The translations under genes were made by a program, and so were the position numbers. From Whitmania pigra (Eukaryota > Annelida > Clitellata > Hirudinida > Haemopidae): a stretch of 64,000 nucleotides of DNA. Positions 1 through 13,173 of the stretch are shown here, piece by piece (positions within the stretch are counted from its first letter, which is position 1; the number at the start of each line of letters is the position of its first letter). The stretch lies in contig JAJTWR010000481.1 in the NCBI GenBank assembly GCA_021613335.1, positions 2,677,001-2,741,000 of the forward strand, in the 5' to 3' direction. The notes beneath the pieces were generated by a model. The model made no database searches, was not told the origin of the DNA, and was given only the letters and a program-made list of their open reading frames with translations.

Positions 1-331
1 TGCAAAGCCCATGTACAACAGAATCCAAATAGTCAGTTGTAACACCAGGCTTAACCAACTTTCCAACTTCGTCAAGGATTGTCTTTGCCGTTTTACAGGC
101 TATTCTCATAAGCTCAATATCGCCTTTTGATTTTCTCTTGTAAAATTCATTTTTGGCTTCGCATTCATAAAGACTCAAGTCATTCACGTATGTGGGAGCC
201 TTAATATGAATAGGAATATTACGCAAAGGTGAGACTATGTGAGGTTTCACAATACTGAAGTGACATCGTTGAGCAAAATGCAAACCTAGATTGTGATATA
301 ACGCAGCGACGTAAGTTGCGGTTTTGTTCAT
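1..331 (-). CDS. METAP1D: Mitochondrial methionine aminopeptidase, N-terminal part (METAP1D-like)
   Basis: The start codon is the ATG at 331 on the minus strand, and the frame stays open to the window edge (110 codons, 3' partial). The protein would remove initiator methionine from mitochondrially made proteins. The first 20 or so residues carry no acidic residue, which fits a mitochondrial presequence. A segment reading HFSIVKPHIVSPLRNIPIHI at about residues 27-46 matches the linker that precedes the catalytic fold in METAP1D. It is followed by the family pattern of a helix with ELMRIACKTAK and then KPGVTTDYLDSVVH. The catalytic metal ligands lie beyond the window. A methionine aminopeptidase is secure. 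METAP1D rather than METAP1 rests on the linker match and the short N-terminus without zinc fingers. Confidence 0.82.
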   Translation of the reverse strand, partial: MNKTATYVAALYHNLGLHFAQRCHFSIVKPHIVSPLRNIPIHIKAPTYVNDLSLYECEAKNEFYKRKSKGDIELMRIACKTAKTILDEVGKLVKPGVTTDYLDSVVHGLC

Positions 332-503
332 GTTGTTGCTAATGACCTAAACAGAATGTTTACTATTTTATCATCACCCTCAAAGAAACTAATTTCTGTC
401 CATGAAAATTATCGAATTGTTTTTAAATTAATCAGCTTTGCAATGTAAATATTGAAAGTGTTAATATTTTCAAAATTAAAATAAAATCAATTTAATTTAA
501 TCA

Positions 504-578
504 AATAAGAGTGGTTATTACACGGATCCGGGTCTTCTTAACCACCATAAATAATTGTTATGCTGTTATGTTATGTTA
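504..578 (+). mobile_element. LINE 3' tail fragment
   Basis: About 70 bases here match, in reverse orientation and at roughly 90% identity by eye, the bases at 19773-19840 that directly follow a decayed LINE reading frame. Both copies end in repeats of a TTATG-like unit instead of poly(A), as CR1/L2-type LINEs do. The fragment is therefore the extreme 3' end of a LINE in plus orientation. Confidence 0.6.
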
Positions 579-1400
579 ATTTATTATAAATTGATGTAAT
601 TATCATTAAATTGAAAAGCGTAATGCTTTATTAAGTTATTTTATTTGCTCAACTCTAGTACTAAAAATCTTTATTTTATCGAAATCTCGAAATCTTGTTC
701 TAAGCAGCCAGCTTGGAAAACTATAAAAAGTGTCAGAATTTAGTGACAATTTACCGTAAATCCTCAATTTAAGCATCAACAGTGTAAGTGCCTATAAAAT
801 CATTTGACAAATTTGTAAAATATGTAAATATGTAAGAGAGGGACATTCTAAAGAGAGGCCTGGCTAGCTTGAATGAGAATAACTTAGCTGGGGTATAAAT
901 ATTGGCTTTTACATCAGTTTTTGAAACTTAATGGATTTGTGCGGTGTCGTGTTTACTTTTATGCCATTTTTATTTATTTATTGCAAATAAATCTGAATCA
1001 TTAGAACATTTAGTGTTATACAGTACATGACCATAACGTGATTTAATTGTGTTGAAGCAGCCTGGAGGATGCCAAGAGTTGGTTTTAAAGTTTTTATTAG
1101 AATTTAAATGTTTCATTTTAATTGTCGAATGTCAATAATTAAGTTCCATATTCCATATGCCGGTCGGTACATCTGTCTGAAAGCTTGGTTTAATTTAATT
1201 GGTCAAGTTTTCAAACAGTTTGATCGATGTTCAAAACCTTCAACTAATTTTGATCATTCTGCTTCCATTTTCCAGGCGCGGACCTTCTTCTAGCGATAAA
1301 GGACAAATAAAAGACTGTTTTTACATTTCTGCAAGCGACGCAGACGACTTTTTCAGAGGTTTTGCTCTGAAATGTGCGACGTCACATTCAATATGGAAAA

Positions 1401-1553
1401 ATGGCAGACGTGTCCCTAAGAAATGTGGCTCGACATGATCTCACAAATTTTAATCGATTGTTTCTGGAAACAGCGTGGGAAAGTTCTTACTTTGATGCTC
1501 GAGGGAGGGCAGATAGGTGTTATGTCACAAATACTGATGACAGGAGGAGTTAA
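1401..1553 (+). CDS. Possible 50-residue small ORF, doubtful
   Basis: An ATG at 1401 opens 50 codons ending in TAA at 1551-1553. A splice-acceptor-like site (pyrimidines, then CAG) lies near 1274, and AATAAA lies near 1613, so a short spliced transcript is possible. The predicted peptide is charged and polar, with no domain I know and no paralog in the window. It could equally be chance or part of a 5' leader. Confidence 0.15.
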   Translation: MADVSLRNVARHDLTNFNRLFLETAWESSYFDARGRADRCYVTNTDDRRS

Positions 1554-1909
1554 CTATCAATAGATATTCATTTTAATTCTTTTTTCTAACATTCTTAAGT
1601 AAATAGTCGAGGAATAAAATGTGGAAATGAAGTTAAGTGTCACGTTTTACGGGGTCTCTGCACTGCCGCAATCCCCTTTCATAAAAAGCGCCGTTCGCGG
1701 GCTGAATTATTCCCCTTGATTTTTGCGGTGCTTTGATATGACCGCTGGGTCACACTTTGTTCTAGCCGAAAAAGTCTCACACTTCGAGACATAAACCCTT
1801 AAAATTAGCTGGGATCGCGTCGTCGCAGTCTATTAGTTTAAGTTTAGGTTCGGTTCGTTGGTTTAGGAGTATCAGGTAGTTCGCGGCGGATTTATAAATT
1901 AACCAGGAA

Positions 1910-2953
<1,044 letters not shown>

Positions 2954-3118
2954 CATGGGCCTGGAGGGATTGATGCCAGCTCGCCACCTTACTTTACGTT
3001 GCCGTGTTTTGTTTCAGTTACGAGTTGGCTCTGTATATGAATGTTTACATTGTTAGCTGTTTACTTTGTTATTGCGTTCTGATGTTATTTATTCTCGTTT
3101 CTTTATCATTCTTTGACC

Positions 3119-3142
3119 AATAAAACGTTGACAATCTTTATT
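3119..3142. terminator. Overlapping poly(A) signals of two convergent genes
   Basis: AATAAA at 3119-3124 serves ZCCHC24 on the plus strand. The reverse complement of AATAAA at 3137-3142 serves beta-lactamase-like copy A on the minus strand, 21 bases past its stop. The two 3' ends therefore share about 25 bp. The same pair is kept in the duplicate at 9282-9305. Confidence 0.6.
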
Positions 3143-3162
3143 TTCCAATAATTTGTTTAGCG

Positions 3163-6100
3163 CTAAAATAATTTTGTTTTAATGAGTAAGGTAACTGCAA
3201 GTAGTAGAGCTGACGGTGAGATACCGCCTGCCGCTGAGGTGTCTGCCACTGGGATGAGATCAGCAAAGGCCTCTCTGGCGTCTTTGTCGTAGTTGTCCCA
3301 CCTGTGGTTCCTGCCGAACGTCACTGAACTTTCCTCGTTCCAGATTTGCAGTGTTTCGAACCGGCCGTTTAGGTTCAAATCTGAAAAAGTCATTTCGAAC
3401 ATAAGGCTCACGGGGCCGAACATAAAGTTGTAGTAATCCAGTGCTCCTCCCATGACTGGAGAGAAGGTTGTTCCTTCCGACGGAATCAGACTTCCTTTGC
3501 CAAAGAGGCCATATTGGAAATTTAGGCTCCCTGAAAGCACATTTTCAAAATTTCTATAAAATTCGGGACGATTTTCAGTTAGCAAGGAATTTCGTAAAAG
3601 GTTTCAGAAGAGTTGGGCTTACCGGGTTGTCCGGAAATCGTAACATTTCCAAAGAAAGTATGGCCATACGTGCCAAGATAGGCGTCTACATTTTCTACGG
3701 GGGTGGTGTGGTCTTTTAATTGGCTTTTGGAGGTCACGTTGGGCCATAATGGTTGCGGCACTTGATCGTGGAATATGTCATAAAACATTTCGTGCAAGAC
3801 ATTCTGATAGGAATAAGAAATTTGAGCCGGCCCGTTGGCCGAGGTGAAGATTCCGAACCTTTTGTCAATCGTCAGGGTGACCTTCGAGTCAAATCCAGCT
3901 AATCTTCCTCCGTGCTGTGATATCGTGGCATCTGTGACGCGCAAAATAATGAAAAATGACTTAATATTCTACTTGAAGTTCTGATGATCAACAAGATGAC
4001 CTCTGTAGTTTTCAAGAAACCAGCTTAAGCCCACCACGACTTTACTCGCGTTACCAGAGCCCTCTTTGCTGACCAGTACTTTGGAGTGCATTTCATTCCA
4101 CAAGTGAGGATCCACAAGTTGCTGCCCCGAAAGTGTTTTTCCCTTTTCCATGTGAAACATGAGCCATTTTGACATGTCGAATCCGGTAGATAGAACGCCT
4201 CCAGCTGCAGATATCATCTCTGCCAAGCTATTTTGCAAGAAATTTAAAATTTGTCAGGTCAAAATCAAATTGCTCCGAGGGCGAGGTGTATTGTGAAGTC
4301 AATATAATATCAAGTAACGATTTCAACGCTTTTGTTAAAACTTGTATGCAAAGTGAATGTAATTACCTAATTTATTTTAATAATTTTAATTGAATGAATG
4401 AATTAATTAATTGAATAAAAGTTTCTAACGGGTATTATAGCGCTAACATAAAGTCACCGGCATCAAGGGCCGCGTGTTTGAGACCCTGGCTCTACAAGAC
4501 TTTAATATTCAATATTCAAATATTAAAAAAACATATTTTAAATGAGTGAAATGGCTCCGTGTGGATCTTCTGTCAAGCATGTATTTTTTGTTGTCAAACT
4601 GCTATTTTAAATTTTTTTTTACTGCTAATTTATATTTTTGTGAGATTCTGATTTGAATTGTTTTATTAGAATAGGCAGCCTGTCCTCGGGAAATTATAAT
4701 ATCGGGCTGTCCTTTTACTTAAAAATGTAGTGATTAGTAATCACTAGGGAATATTAAACTTGATCAATAACCATTACAAAAATTAAATAGTACAACATTC
4801 GTAAGAAGATATCGAAAAACTTAATAAAAATAATGGATTAAAAATATTAATTTCATAGTCAAATGTGCGCCAACCGAAGAAGTTGAATATCCAGTGAAAT
4901 CAACGCAGAATTAGAAGCATTTCTGTAGTACATCATGGCGACTCCTTGAAAATTCGAATCCACTTTTTGTCTAATAATCGCAGTGTTCATCATCTCAAGT
5001 GGCTCAAATATTTTTTTCTGTGCGGTAGAATTCGTATTTAAAAATTACAATCCATTTGTTCAACTTAAAGCTAAATTAAGAATGAGTCAAGTACATGGCT
5101 TAAGGATGCATTTATTCATTTCAAAATTACAACGGAAACCAATCAGAGGGGTTCAAACATGCGAGGACAAAAAACATCGACTCAAAAAGTCCAATTGAAC
5201 TCAGTATGTATGAAACATATAAATTATGCAAGAAGGGCACCAACAAACTTTAAGAAGGTTTGCATATGTATCCTTTCCGATTTTTTCGATGATGCATTCA
5301 ACCAACAAATACATGAGGTTGTTGTAGTAGTAATGATCAAATCGTCCGGTGCCGTCAAGCAGTTTCATGCGCCTGAAATATTTCCAGTGCCGGATTTAGG
5401 CATGGTTTGCAATACTTTACAGGGGTCCCACCAATTATAGGTCTCCAGTCTCCATCAACCAGTAAAACATATTTTTTATTTATCTGAATTTTTGAGTGCA
5501 CAACAGGATGAAACCATTTTAGGACATTTTGACACCAAAATCTCAAACTTTACATAAGACGTTACATGAGGCAACCTATTTTTGCTTGTCATTTTCATGA
5601 ACAAAAAAAAATCAGGTAAGACTCCAACTGACAAGCTGAAATTAAACTGTGGGCATCACAAAACTAACTTATGGTTTATAGTGAAAGCCTTAATGGGTGA
5701 CACCTTAATTTTACCCCATCAACTGACGTCAACCCCAGTAAAAGTATAACCTGCAGTACTCTCCGATGGCCCTTCTTTCAAGTCCCATTGTAAGGAAGCT
5801 TGTGTACCGATTTGTGCCCGATGCATGGCTGAGAACTACCCTCAGAGTGATCCTGTTTTGAATGGAAGGCAGGATGGAAAATGAATTGCCCATTATGTCT
5901 TTCACTTTCGTTTTCCACCCCAGAGGATATCTAGTTGGTATTTGTTTTGATTATAAATTTAACACGAACCTCTCAAAAAATCTAAAAAAAAAACGAACTT
6001 TTTTGAATTTTCCGTCAGCAAAATCCCGAGCAACGCCACTGCGAAAGTTTTCGAAACCGAACCAATGGCAAATTGGTCGTCTTCAAAAATGACTGGAGTG

Positions 6101-6348
6101 TTGGGCTTTGTTATGTCGGGGACTCCGTAAGTTTTCGACCAAACATTGTATGAATTTCCTTCGCCTTGAACCACTGCCAGAACCAACCCTGGCACACAGG
6201 CTTCTCTTAGGACTGCCTCGACCTCATTCCAAGCAGCCATAAAACCCGGAACTTCGTCAATGTCAAGCAAACTTACATCAACTTTCTTTTTACTAGCCAT
6301 AACACAATCAAGAATGACAAACAGAAGTAACAGATTCACAGAAACCAT
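3163..6348 (-). CDS. Secreted serine beta-lactamase-like protein, copy A
   Basis: Seven exons (6348-5999, 5930-5751, 5372-5249, 5017-4875, 4227-4001, 3931-3623, 3530-3163) join in consistent phases to 566 residues. The start is the ATG at 6348, directly ahead of a signal peptide (MVSVNLLLLFVILDCVMA). The class C beta-lactamase/penicillin-binding fold is shown by the SVSK nucleophile motif (S97, K100), a Y-x-N motif (YNN, about 193-195) and HGG (about 348-350) in the place of KTG. The last 20 or so residues are hydrophobic with a very short tail, suggesting a GPI signal or membrane anchor. Animal relatives are called LACTBL1 or lact; substrates are unknown, and peptidase, esterase or amidase activity are all possible. 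All three catalytic motifs are present. Copies B and C follow upstream on the same strand. Confidence 0.88.
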
Positions 6349-6454
6349 CGTATCGTGCGTTAGCAATTCTCCTGCTTATGGTTGTTTACATCATTGTTGC
6401 GTTCTGACGATATTATTTAAGACGTTATCATTCTTGGATCAAAAAACATTGAAA

Positions 6455-6505
6455 GTCATTTATTTTTCAATAATTTGTTTAGCAGTTTTAATGAGTAAGG
6501 TAATT
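6455..6505 (-). pseudogene. Remnant of the last exon of a copy-C gene
   Basis: This short stretch matches the 3' end of copy C (13174-13219 and its flank): same stop with embedded AATAAA, same last codons. Similarity ends abruptly after 6505. It lies just upstream of copy A exactly as copy C lies upstream of copy B, so it is what remains of the copy-C paralog in the first duplication unit. A second piece of that lost gene (intron 5) survives at 8153-8277. Confidence 0.7.
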
Positions 6506-6869
6506 AGTCTCTTTTTTTTGTTTTTGGAGTTTATTAATCTAACTGCATATAATACTTCAAAAAAAATTACATAACTTCAACTATGAACAGGAAACATCCT
6601 AAAGGATAAAAAAACTCTCGTTGTCGTATGTTCATTTACAAATAATGTAATTTCAAAAAGCGGATGAAGTGATTGTTGAATTATGCAATTTATGGTGATT
6701 CACTAAGAAGTTGTTTATAAAGACGCTTGAAAGAGTAAATGTTTGAGTCCAAATCATCTCAGTTATGCAACGGATTATAATCAAATAAATAAATAAATAA
6801 ATAAGTAAATGTTTGACAAGGACGGAATTGCTGTCGGATTTGATCTAAAAATTTTCTATTTCGACAGAG

Positions 6870-8148
6870 TTAATATTTGGTTCTGCTTTTTCTTATAGCG
6901 ACAATGGATAACGTTGAAGCGATGGATGACGGTTTTCGAACCATCGAAAATCGAAAGCGCAGGAGAGTTACCTCTTCTGCTTCGTCATCCCAGAAGGTCT
7001 CGGGAAAGATGACAACGAAGGTCTTCATCAAGATCGAGGCAAGGAAGCTGAACCATGTCCGGGTCCAGAAGCAGGTTAGTGGAGTTCTGGGCAGGAACGA
7101 TGTCAAGATCATTGCTTTTGGTTTGCTGTCCGTCCGCAGCGCAAGATTGAGCAGGAGGCCATTACCATTAGGGCCAATAGGCATAGTAGTTATGCTAAAG
7201 CCCTTACAGTCGCCAAAAATAAGATAGAGGGGCCAAGCCTGCTCCTGCCAAGGACCGCTAAGATCCCAAAGACAACCCTAGTTGTCTCCAAAAGCAAGCA
7301 AGCTGAACCCTCTCAGACCGCTAATAAGCTTAAGGCCAAGCCTAAGCCTAGGAACATTAAAGTCAATTCTAAAATTAACGAGAAGACCGCAGAGACACAA
7401 TCGAGTGTCTCGGCCTTACTCGCCAAGTTAATTTAAAAAATTTCAGAAGCCACGAACAAGAGGTTTCACGGAGGAAACCAAGACCAGATGTTGGATGTCC
7501 TCAACCACATCTTCCTCCTCGTCCTCGAGTGCATGCAGGAGGAACCTGTCCCTAGAGCAGCCATAGCTGCAATCAAAGACTGCATGATGGCACAAACAGT
7601 TCAACATGGATAATGCCATAAACATGGCACAATGGAACAATCTGTCCGAATACCGGTGAATTCGTTTCCTTTTTGAATTCCTTAAAAATTTTGCCTGACG
7701 TTATCTTGCTCCAAGAAACATTTCTTAAAAGCAGGAATATTTTCAGACTTAGGGGTATCAAGTAGAGAGGTTTGACCGTCCGGACGACGTCTTCCATGGC
7801 GGCATCCTCACATGCAGGGAAGGGTTGTCGTACAGCACCGCTGTGGTCTGCCAGGATCTTCAGTGCCAGTCGACCACGGTCATCAAGGCGACTCAGGATC
7901 GTCAACTTCTACGCGCCTCCTGGAAAACCTTTCTCTAGAGACGTGCTGGAGACCGTCCTGCACCACCAAGACGCCATCATATGCGAGGATTTAAATGCCC
8001 ACTCTCCCATTTTCGGAGCAAGTCACACCGATACGAGAGGTAAGATCGTGGAAGATTTAGCACCAAACCTGAACTTAGTCATTTTAAATTCAAGTAAGGT
8101 TACCCACATCGCCCACAACGTCAGTCCGTCACCCATTGACGTCTCGCA
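6870..8148 (+). mobile_element. Non-LTR retrotransposon fragment: ORF1 tail and endonuclease start
   Basis: The 5' part (about 6904-7600) encodes a basic, lysine-rich ORF1-like protein (motif ENRKRRR early on) broken by stops. The next part (about 7640-8148) carries pieces of an AP-type endonuclease in several frames: a DVILLQETF stretch near 7700, then NFYAPPG near 7900 and CEDLNAHSPIFG near 7985. These are signatures of Jockey/I-like non-LTR elements. At least two frameshifts and several stops make it dead. It breaks off within the endonuclease, so there is no reverse transcriptase. The loss of the 3' end is unusual, because most dead LINEs lack the 5' end. Confidence 0.78.
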
Positions 8149-8152
8149 TATC

Positions 8153-8277
8153 TCATATATCTCTTTATAATAAGGTTATCAACCATTACATAAGCGACGA
8201 CATAACAATATATCTCATATCATGCAACATACCGACTGTAACATAAAGCAAATTATAGCAGCCTCTTGAAAGGACTT
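8153..8277. repeat. Copy-C intron 5 fragment at the duplication junction
   Basis: This stretch is similar to 14158-14317 in intron 5 of copy C, but lacks most of that intron's TA microsatellite. It ends precisely where similarity to ZCCHC24 intron 1 begins (8278 matching 2111). It is best read as the distal end of the first duplication unit. An independent dispersed repeat is the alternative. Confidence 0.6.
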
Positions 8278-8337
8278 TTCTTTCATGGGATAGATTGTTT
8301 AAAGAGGCAACAGAATTTCATAAATGCTTATTTCTAG

Positions 8338-9119
<782 letters not shown>

Positions 9120-9319
9120 CATGGACCTGAAGTGATTGATGCCAGCTCGCCAGTTTACTTTACGGTGCCTTTTGTTTCAATTTCGAGTTGGCTCTGTATA
9201 TGGATGTTCACATTGTCAGCTGTTTACTTTGTTATTGCGTTCTGATGTTATTTATTCTCGTTTCTTTATCATTCTTTGACCAATAAAACGTTGACAATCT
9301 TTATTTTCCAATAATTTGT

Positions 9320-12300
9320 TTAGCGCAATAATTTTGTTTTAATGAGTAAGGTAACTGCAAGCAGTAGAGCTGACGGTGAGGTACCGCCTGCCGCTGTGAT
9401 GTAATTATCCGAGGTGTCTCTGGCGCCTTTGTCGTAGTTGTCCCACCTGTGATTCCTGCTGAACGTCACTGAACTTTCGAGGTTCCAGATTTGCAGTTTT
9501 TCGAACCGGCCGTTTAGGTTCAAGTCTGAAAAAGTCGCTTCGAATAAATAGTTCACGGGGCCGAACATAAAGTGATAGTAATCCAGTGCTCCTTCCATGA
9601 CTGGTGAGAAGGTTGCGTCTTTCGACGGAATCAGACTTCCTTTGCCAAAGAGACCATATTGAAAATTTAGGCTCCCTGAAAGCACATTTTCAAAACTTCT
9701 ATAAAATTCGGGACGATTTTCAGTTCGCGAGGAATTTCGTAAAAGTTTTCAAAGGAGCTGGGCTTACCGGATTGTCCGGAAATCGTAAAATTTCCGAAGA
9801 AAGTATGCCCGTACGTGCCAAGGTAGGCGTCTACATTCTCTACGGGGGTGGTGTGGTCGTTTAATTTTTTTTTGGAGGTCACGTTGGGCCATAATGGTTG
9901 CGGCACTTGATCGTGGAATATGTCATAAAACATTTCGTGCAAGACATTCTGATAGGAATAAGAAATGTGAGCCGGCCCGTTGGCCGAGGTGAAGATTCCG
10001 AACCTTTTGTCAATCGTCAGGGTGACCTTCGAGTCAAATCCAGCTATTCTTCCTCCGTGCTGTGATATCGTGACATCTGTGACGAGCAAAATACTGAAAA
10101 CTAAAATACTAAAACTTGTTCTAATTCAATTAAATCAATTCATGGCTTAATATTCTACTTGAAGTTCTGATAATCAACAAGATGACCTCTGTAGTTTTCA
10201 AGAAACCAGCTTAAGCCCACCACTACTTTACTCGCGTTGGTAGAGCCCTCTTTGCTGACCAGTACTCTGGAGTGAATTTCATTCCACAAGTTAGGATCCA
10301 CAAGTTGCTGCCCCGAAAGTGTTTTTCCATTCTCAAGGTGAAACATGAGCCACTTTGACATGTCGAATCCGGTGGATATTACGCCTCCAGCTGCAGATAT
10401 CATCTCTGCCAAGCTATTTTGCAAGAAATTTAAAATTTGTCAGCTCAAAGTCAAATTGCTCCGAGGGCGACGTGTCTTGTGAAGTCAATAAAATATCAAG
10501 TAACGATTTCAACACTTTTGTTAAAATTTGTATGCAAAGTGAATGTAATTACCTAATTTATTTTAATAATTTTAATTGAATTTATTTATTAATTAATTGA
10601 ATAAAAGTTTCTAACGGTTAATATAGCGCTAACATAAAAGTCCAACGGCATCAAGGGCCGCGTGTTTGAGGCTCTACGGCACCCCGTCATAACAGCCCGG
10701 CGTCAAAATAACCCAGGACAAAATAGCCCTGACAAAACAGTCCCGACAAAACAGCCCCGGCAAAACAGCCCCGGCAAAACAGCCCCGGCAAAACAGCCCC
10801 GTTTAAATAGCGGTAGAATTGGTTCTTTGTGGATTTGTTACATGTTTACATGACGTGATGATAAGGTGAGGATAATTTATATTAAATACCAACTTGAAAA
10901 GTCCATGTAAAGTGAGGAAGTAGCTGGAATCCTAATAATATTTTAGACGATAAATCTTCAAACAACTAATTTCGAATTAAATTTGGAACCAGTTATCGGT
11001 TAACGTATTCAACTCACAAAATTTTTTTAAATACTTTGACGGGGCTATTTTGTCGCCCGGCTGTTATGATGGGTCACAGAGGCTCTACAAGACTTTAATA
11101 TTCAATATTCAAATATTAAAAAAACATATTTTAAATGAGTGAAATGGCTCCGTGTTGATCTTCTGTCAAGCATGTATTTTTTGTTGTCGAACTGCTATTT
11201 TAATTTATTTTTTTACTGCTAATTTATATTTTTGTGAGATTCTGATTTGAATTGTTTTATTAGAATAGGCAGCCTGTCCTCGGAAAATTATAATATCGGG
11301 CTGTCCTTTTACTTAAAAATGTAGTGATTAGTAATCACTAGGGAGTATTAAATAACTTGGTCAATTACCAAGAAACCATTGGAAACCATTAAATAACCAA
11401 TATCGAGACACTTAATAAGAATTCATTGGTTGATTTCGCTTACATTTAAGTGATGTGTGGAATGAATTGGTCTTTAGAAAATAAAATATTCTAATAAAAC
11501 ATTTTAATGGCATAAAACACTCTAAAATAATATATAATATGATAATAATAATGGATTCAAAATATTAATTTCGTAGCCATATGTGAGCCAACCGAAGAAG
11601 TTGAATATCCAGTGAAATCAACGCGGAATTAGAAGCATTTCTGTAGTACATCATGGCGACTCCTCGAAAATTCGAATCCACTTTTTGTTTAATAAGCGTA
11701 CTGTTCCTCATCCCAAGAGGCTCAAATATTTTTTTCTGTGCAGTAAAATTCGTATTTATGACATTCAAAATTACAATCCATTTGTTCAACTTAAAGATAA
11801 ATTAAGAATGGGTCAAGTACATGGCTTAAGGATGCATTCATTAATTTCAAAATTACAACGGAAACCAATCAGAGGGGTTCAAACATGCGAGGACAAAAAA
11901 CATCGACTCAAAAAGTCCAATTGAACTCAGTGTGTATGAAACATTTAAATTATGCAAGAAGGGCACCAACAAACTTTAAGAAGGTTTGCATATGTATCCT
12001 TTCCGATTTTTTCGATGATGCATTCAGCCAACAAATACATGAGGTTGTTGTAGTGGTAACGATCAAATCGTCCGGTACCGGCAAGTAGTTTCATGTGCCT
12101 GAAATATTTCCAGTGCCGGATTTAGGCATGGTTTGCAATAATTTACAGGGGCCCCACCAATTATAGGTCTCCAGTCTCCATCAACCAGTAAAACATATTT
12201 TTTATTTATCTGAATTTTTGAGTGCACAACCGGGTGAAGCCATTTTAGGAGTGACACCAAAATCTCAAACTTTACATCAGACGTATAACGTACACCTTTT

Positions 12301-13062
12301 TTTGCTTGTCATTTTCATGAACAAAAAAAAATCAGGTAAGACTCTGACAAGCTGAAATTAAACTGCGGGCCATCACAAACTAACTTATGGTTTATAGTGA
12401 AAGCCTTAATGGGTGACACCTTAATTTTACCCCATCAACTGACGTCAACCCCAGTAAAAGTATAACCTGCAGTACTCTCCGATGGTCCTTCTTTCAAGTC
12501 CCATTGTAAGGAAGCTGGTGTACCGATGGGTTCCCGATGCATGGCTGAGAATTTTCCTTAGAGTGATCCTGTTTTGAATGGAAGGCAGGATGGAAAATGA
12601 ATCGCCCATTATGTCTTTCACTTTCGTTTTCCACCCCATAGGATATCTAGTTGGAATTTGTTTTGATTATAAATTTAACACGAACCTCTCAAAAAATCTG
12701 AAAAAAACGAACTTTTTTGAATGTTCCGTCAGCAAAATCCCGAGCAACGTCGCTGCGAAAGTTTTCGAAACCGAACCAATGGCAAATTGGTCGTCTTGAA
12801 AACTGACTGGAGTGTTGGGCTTTGTTATGTCGGGGACTCCGTAAGTTTTCGACCAAACATTGTATGAATTTTCTTTGCGTTGAACCACTGCCAGAACCAA
12901 CCCTGGCACACAGGCTTCTCTTAGGACTGCCTCGATCTCTTTCCAAGCAGCCATAAAACCCGGAACTTCGTCAATGTCAAGCGAACTTACATCAACTTTC
13001 TTTTTACTAGCCATAACACAATCAAGAATGACAAACAGAAGTAACAGTTTCACAGAAACCAT
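9320..13062 (-). CDS. Secreted serine beta-lactamase-like protein, copy B
   Basis: Seven exons (13062-12713, 12646-12467, 12098-11975, 11735-11593, 10413-10187, 10076-9768, 9675-9320) have the same lengths and phases as copy A, except a last exon 12 bases shorter. The protein has 562 residues and all phases are consistent. It keeps the signal peptide, SVSK, YNN, HGG and the hydrophobic C-terminus. It is the direct duplicate of copy A and most similar to it. Its intron 4 carries the 401-bp inverted-repeat element at 10678-11078. Its ATG lies only 111 bp after the stop codon of copy C on the same strand, so its promoter must be very compact or it is expressed with copy C. Substrate unknown. Confidence 0.87.
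10678..11078. mobile_element. 401-bp non-autonomous inverted-repeat element (MITE)
   Basis: The element is present in copy B intron 4 and absent from the matching place in copy A (near 4490). It is flanked by the direct repeat GAGGCTCTAC (10668-10677 and 11079-11088), a target-site duplication of 8-10 bp. About 35 bp at each end form imperfect terminal inverted repeats sharing TCATAACAGCC and CAAAATA blocks. No coding capacity is visible. An 8-bp duplication would suggest hAT or P-like transposases, but the termini do not settle the superfamily. Confidence 0.75.
10717..10800. repeat. Six 14-bp tandem repeats inside the MITE
   Basis: Six consecutive 14-bp units, consensus GGCAAAACAGCCCC, fill the left arm. 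The first unit is the most divergent and resembles the terminal inverted repeat (CAAAATAGCCC), so the array looks like amplification of the terminal motif. Confidence 0.85.
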
Positions 13063-13173
13063 CGTATCGTGCGTTAGCAATTCTCCTGCTTATGGTTGTT
13101 TACATCATTGTTGCGTTCTGACGATATTATTTAAGACGTTATTATTCTTGGATCAAAAAACTTTAAAAGTCAT

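Larger units (their letters stand above)
332..1909. other. Intergenic region between METAP1D and ZCCHC24
   Basis: This holds the divergent upstream regions of METAP1D (leftward) and ZCCHC24 (rightward). It contains a LINE 3' tail at 504-578 and a doubtful small ORF at 1401-1553 followed by an AATAAA near 1613. A less AT-rich stretch from about 1640 to 1880 has several CG dinucleotides and probably contains the ZCCHC24 promoter and 5' UTR. I see no other gene. Confidence 0.5.
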
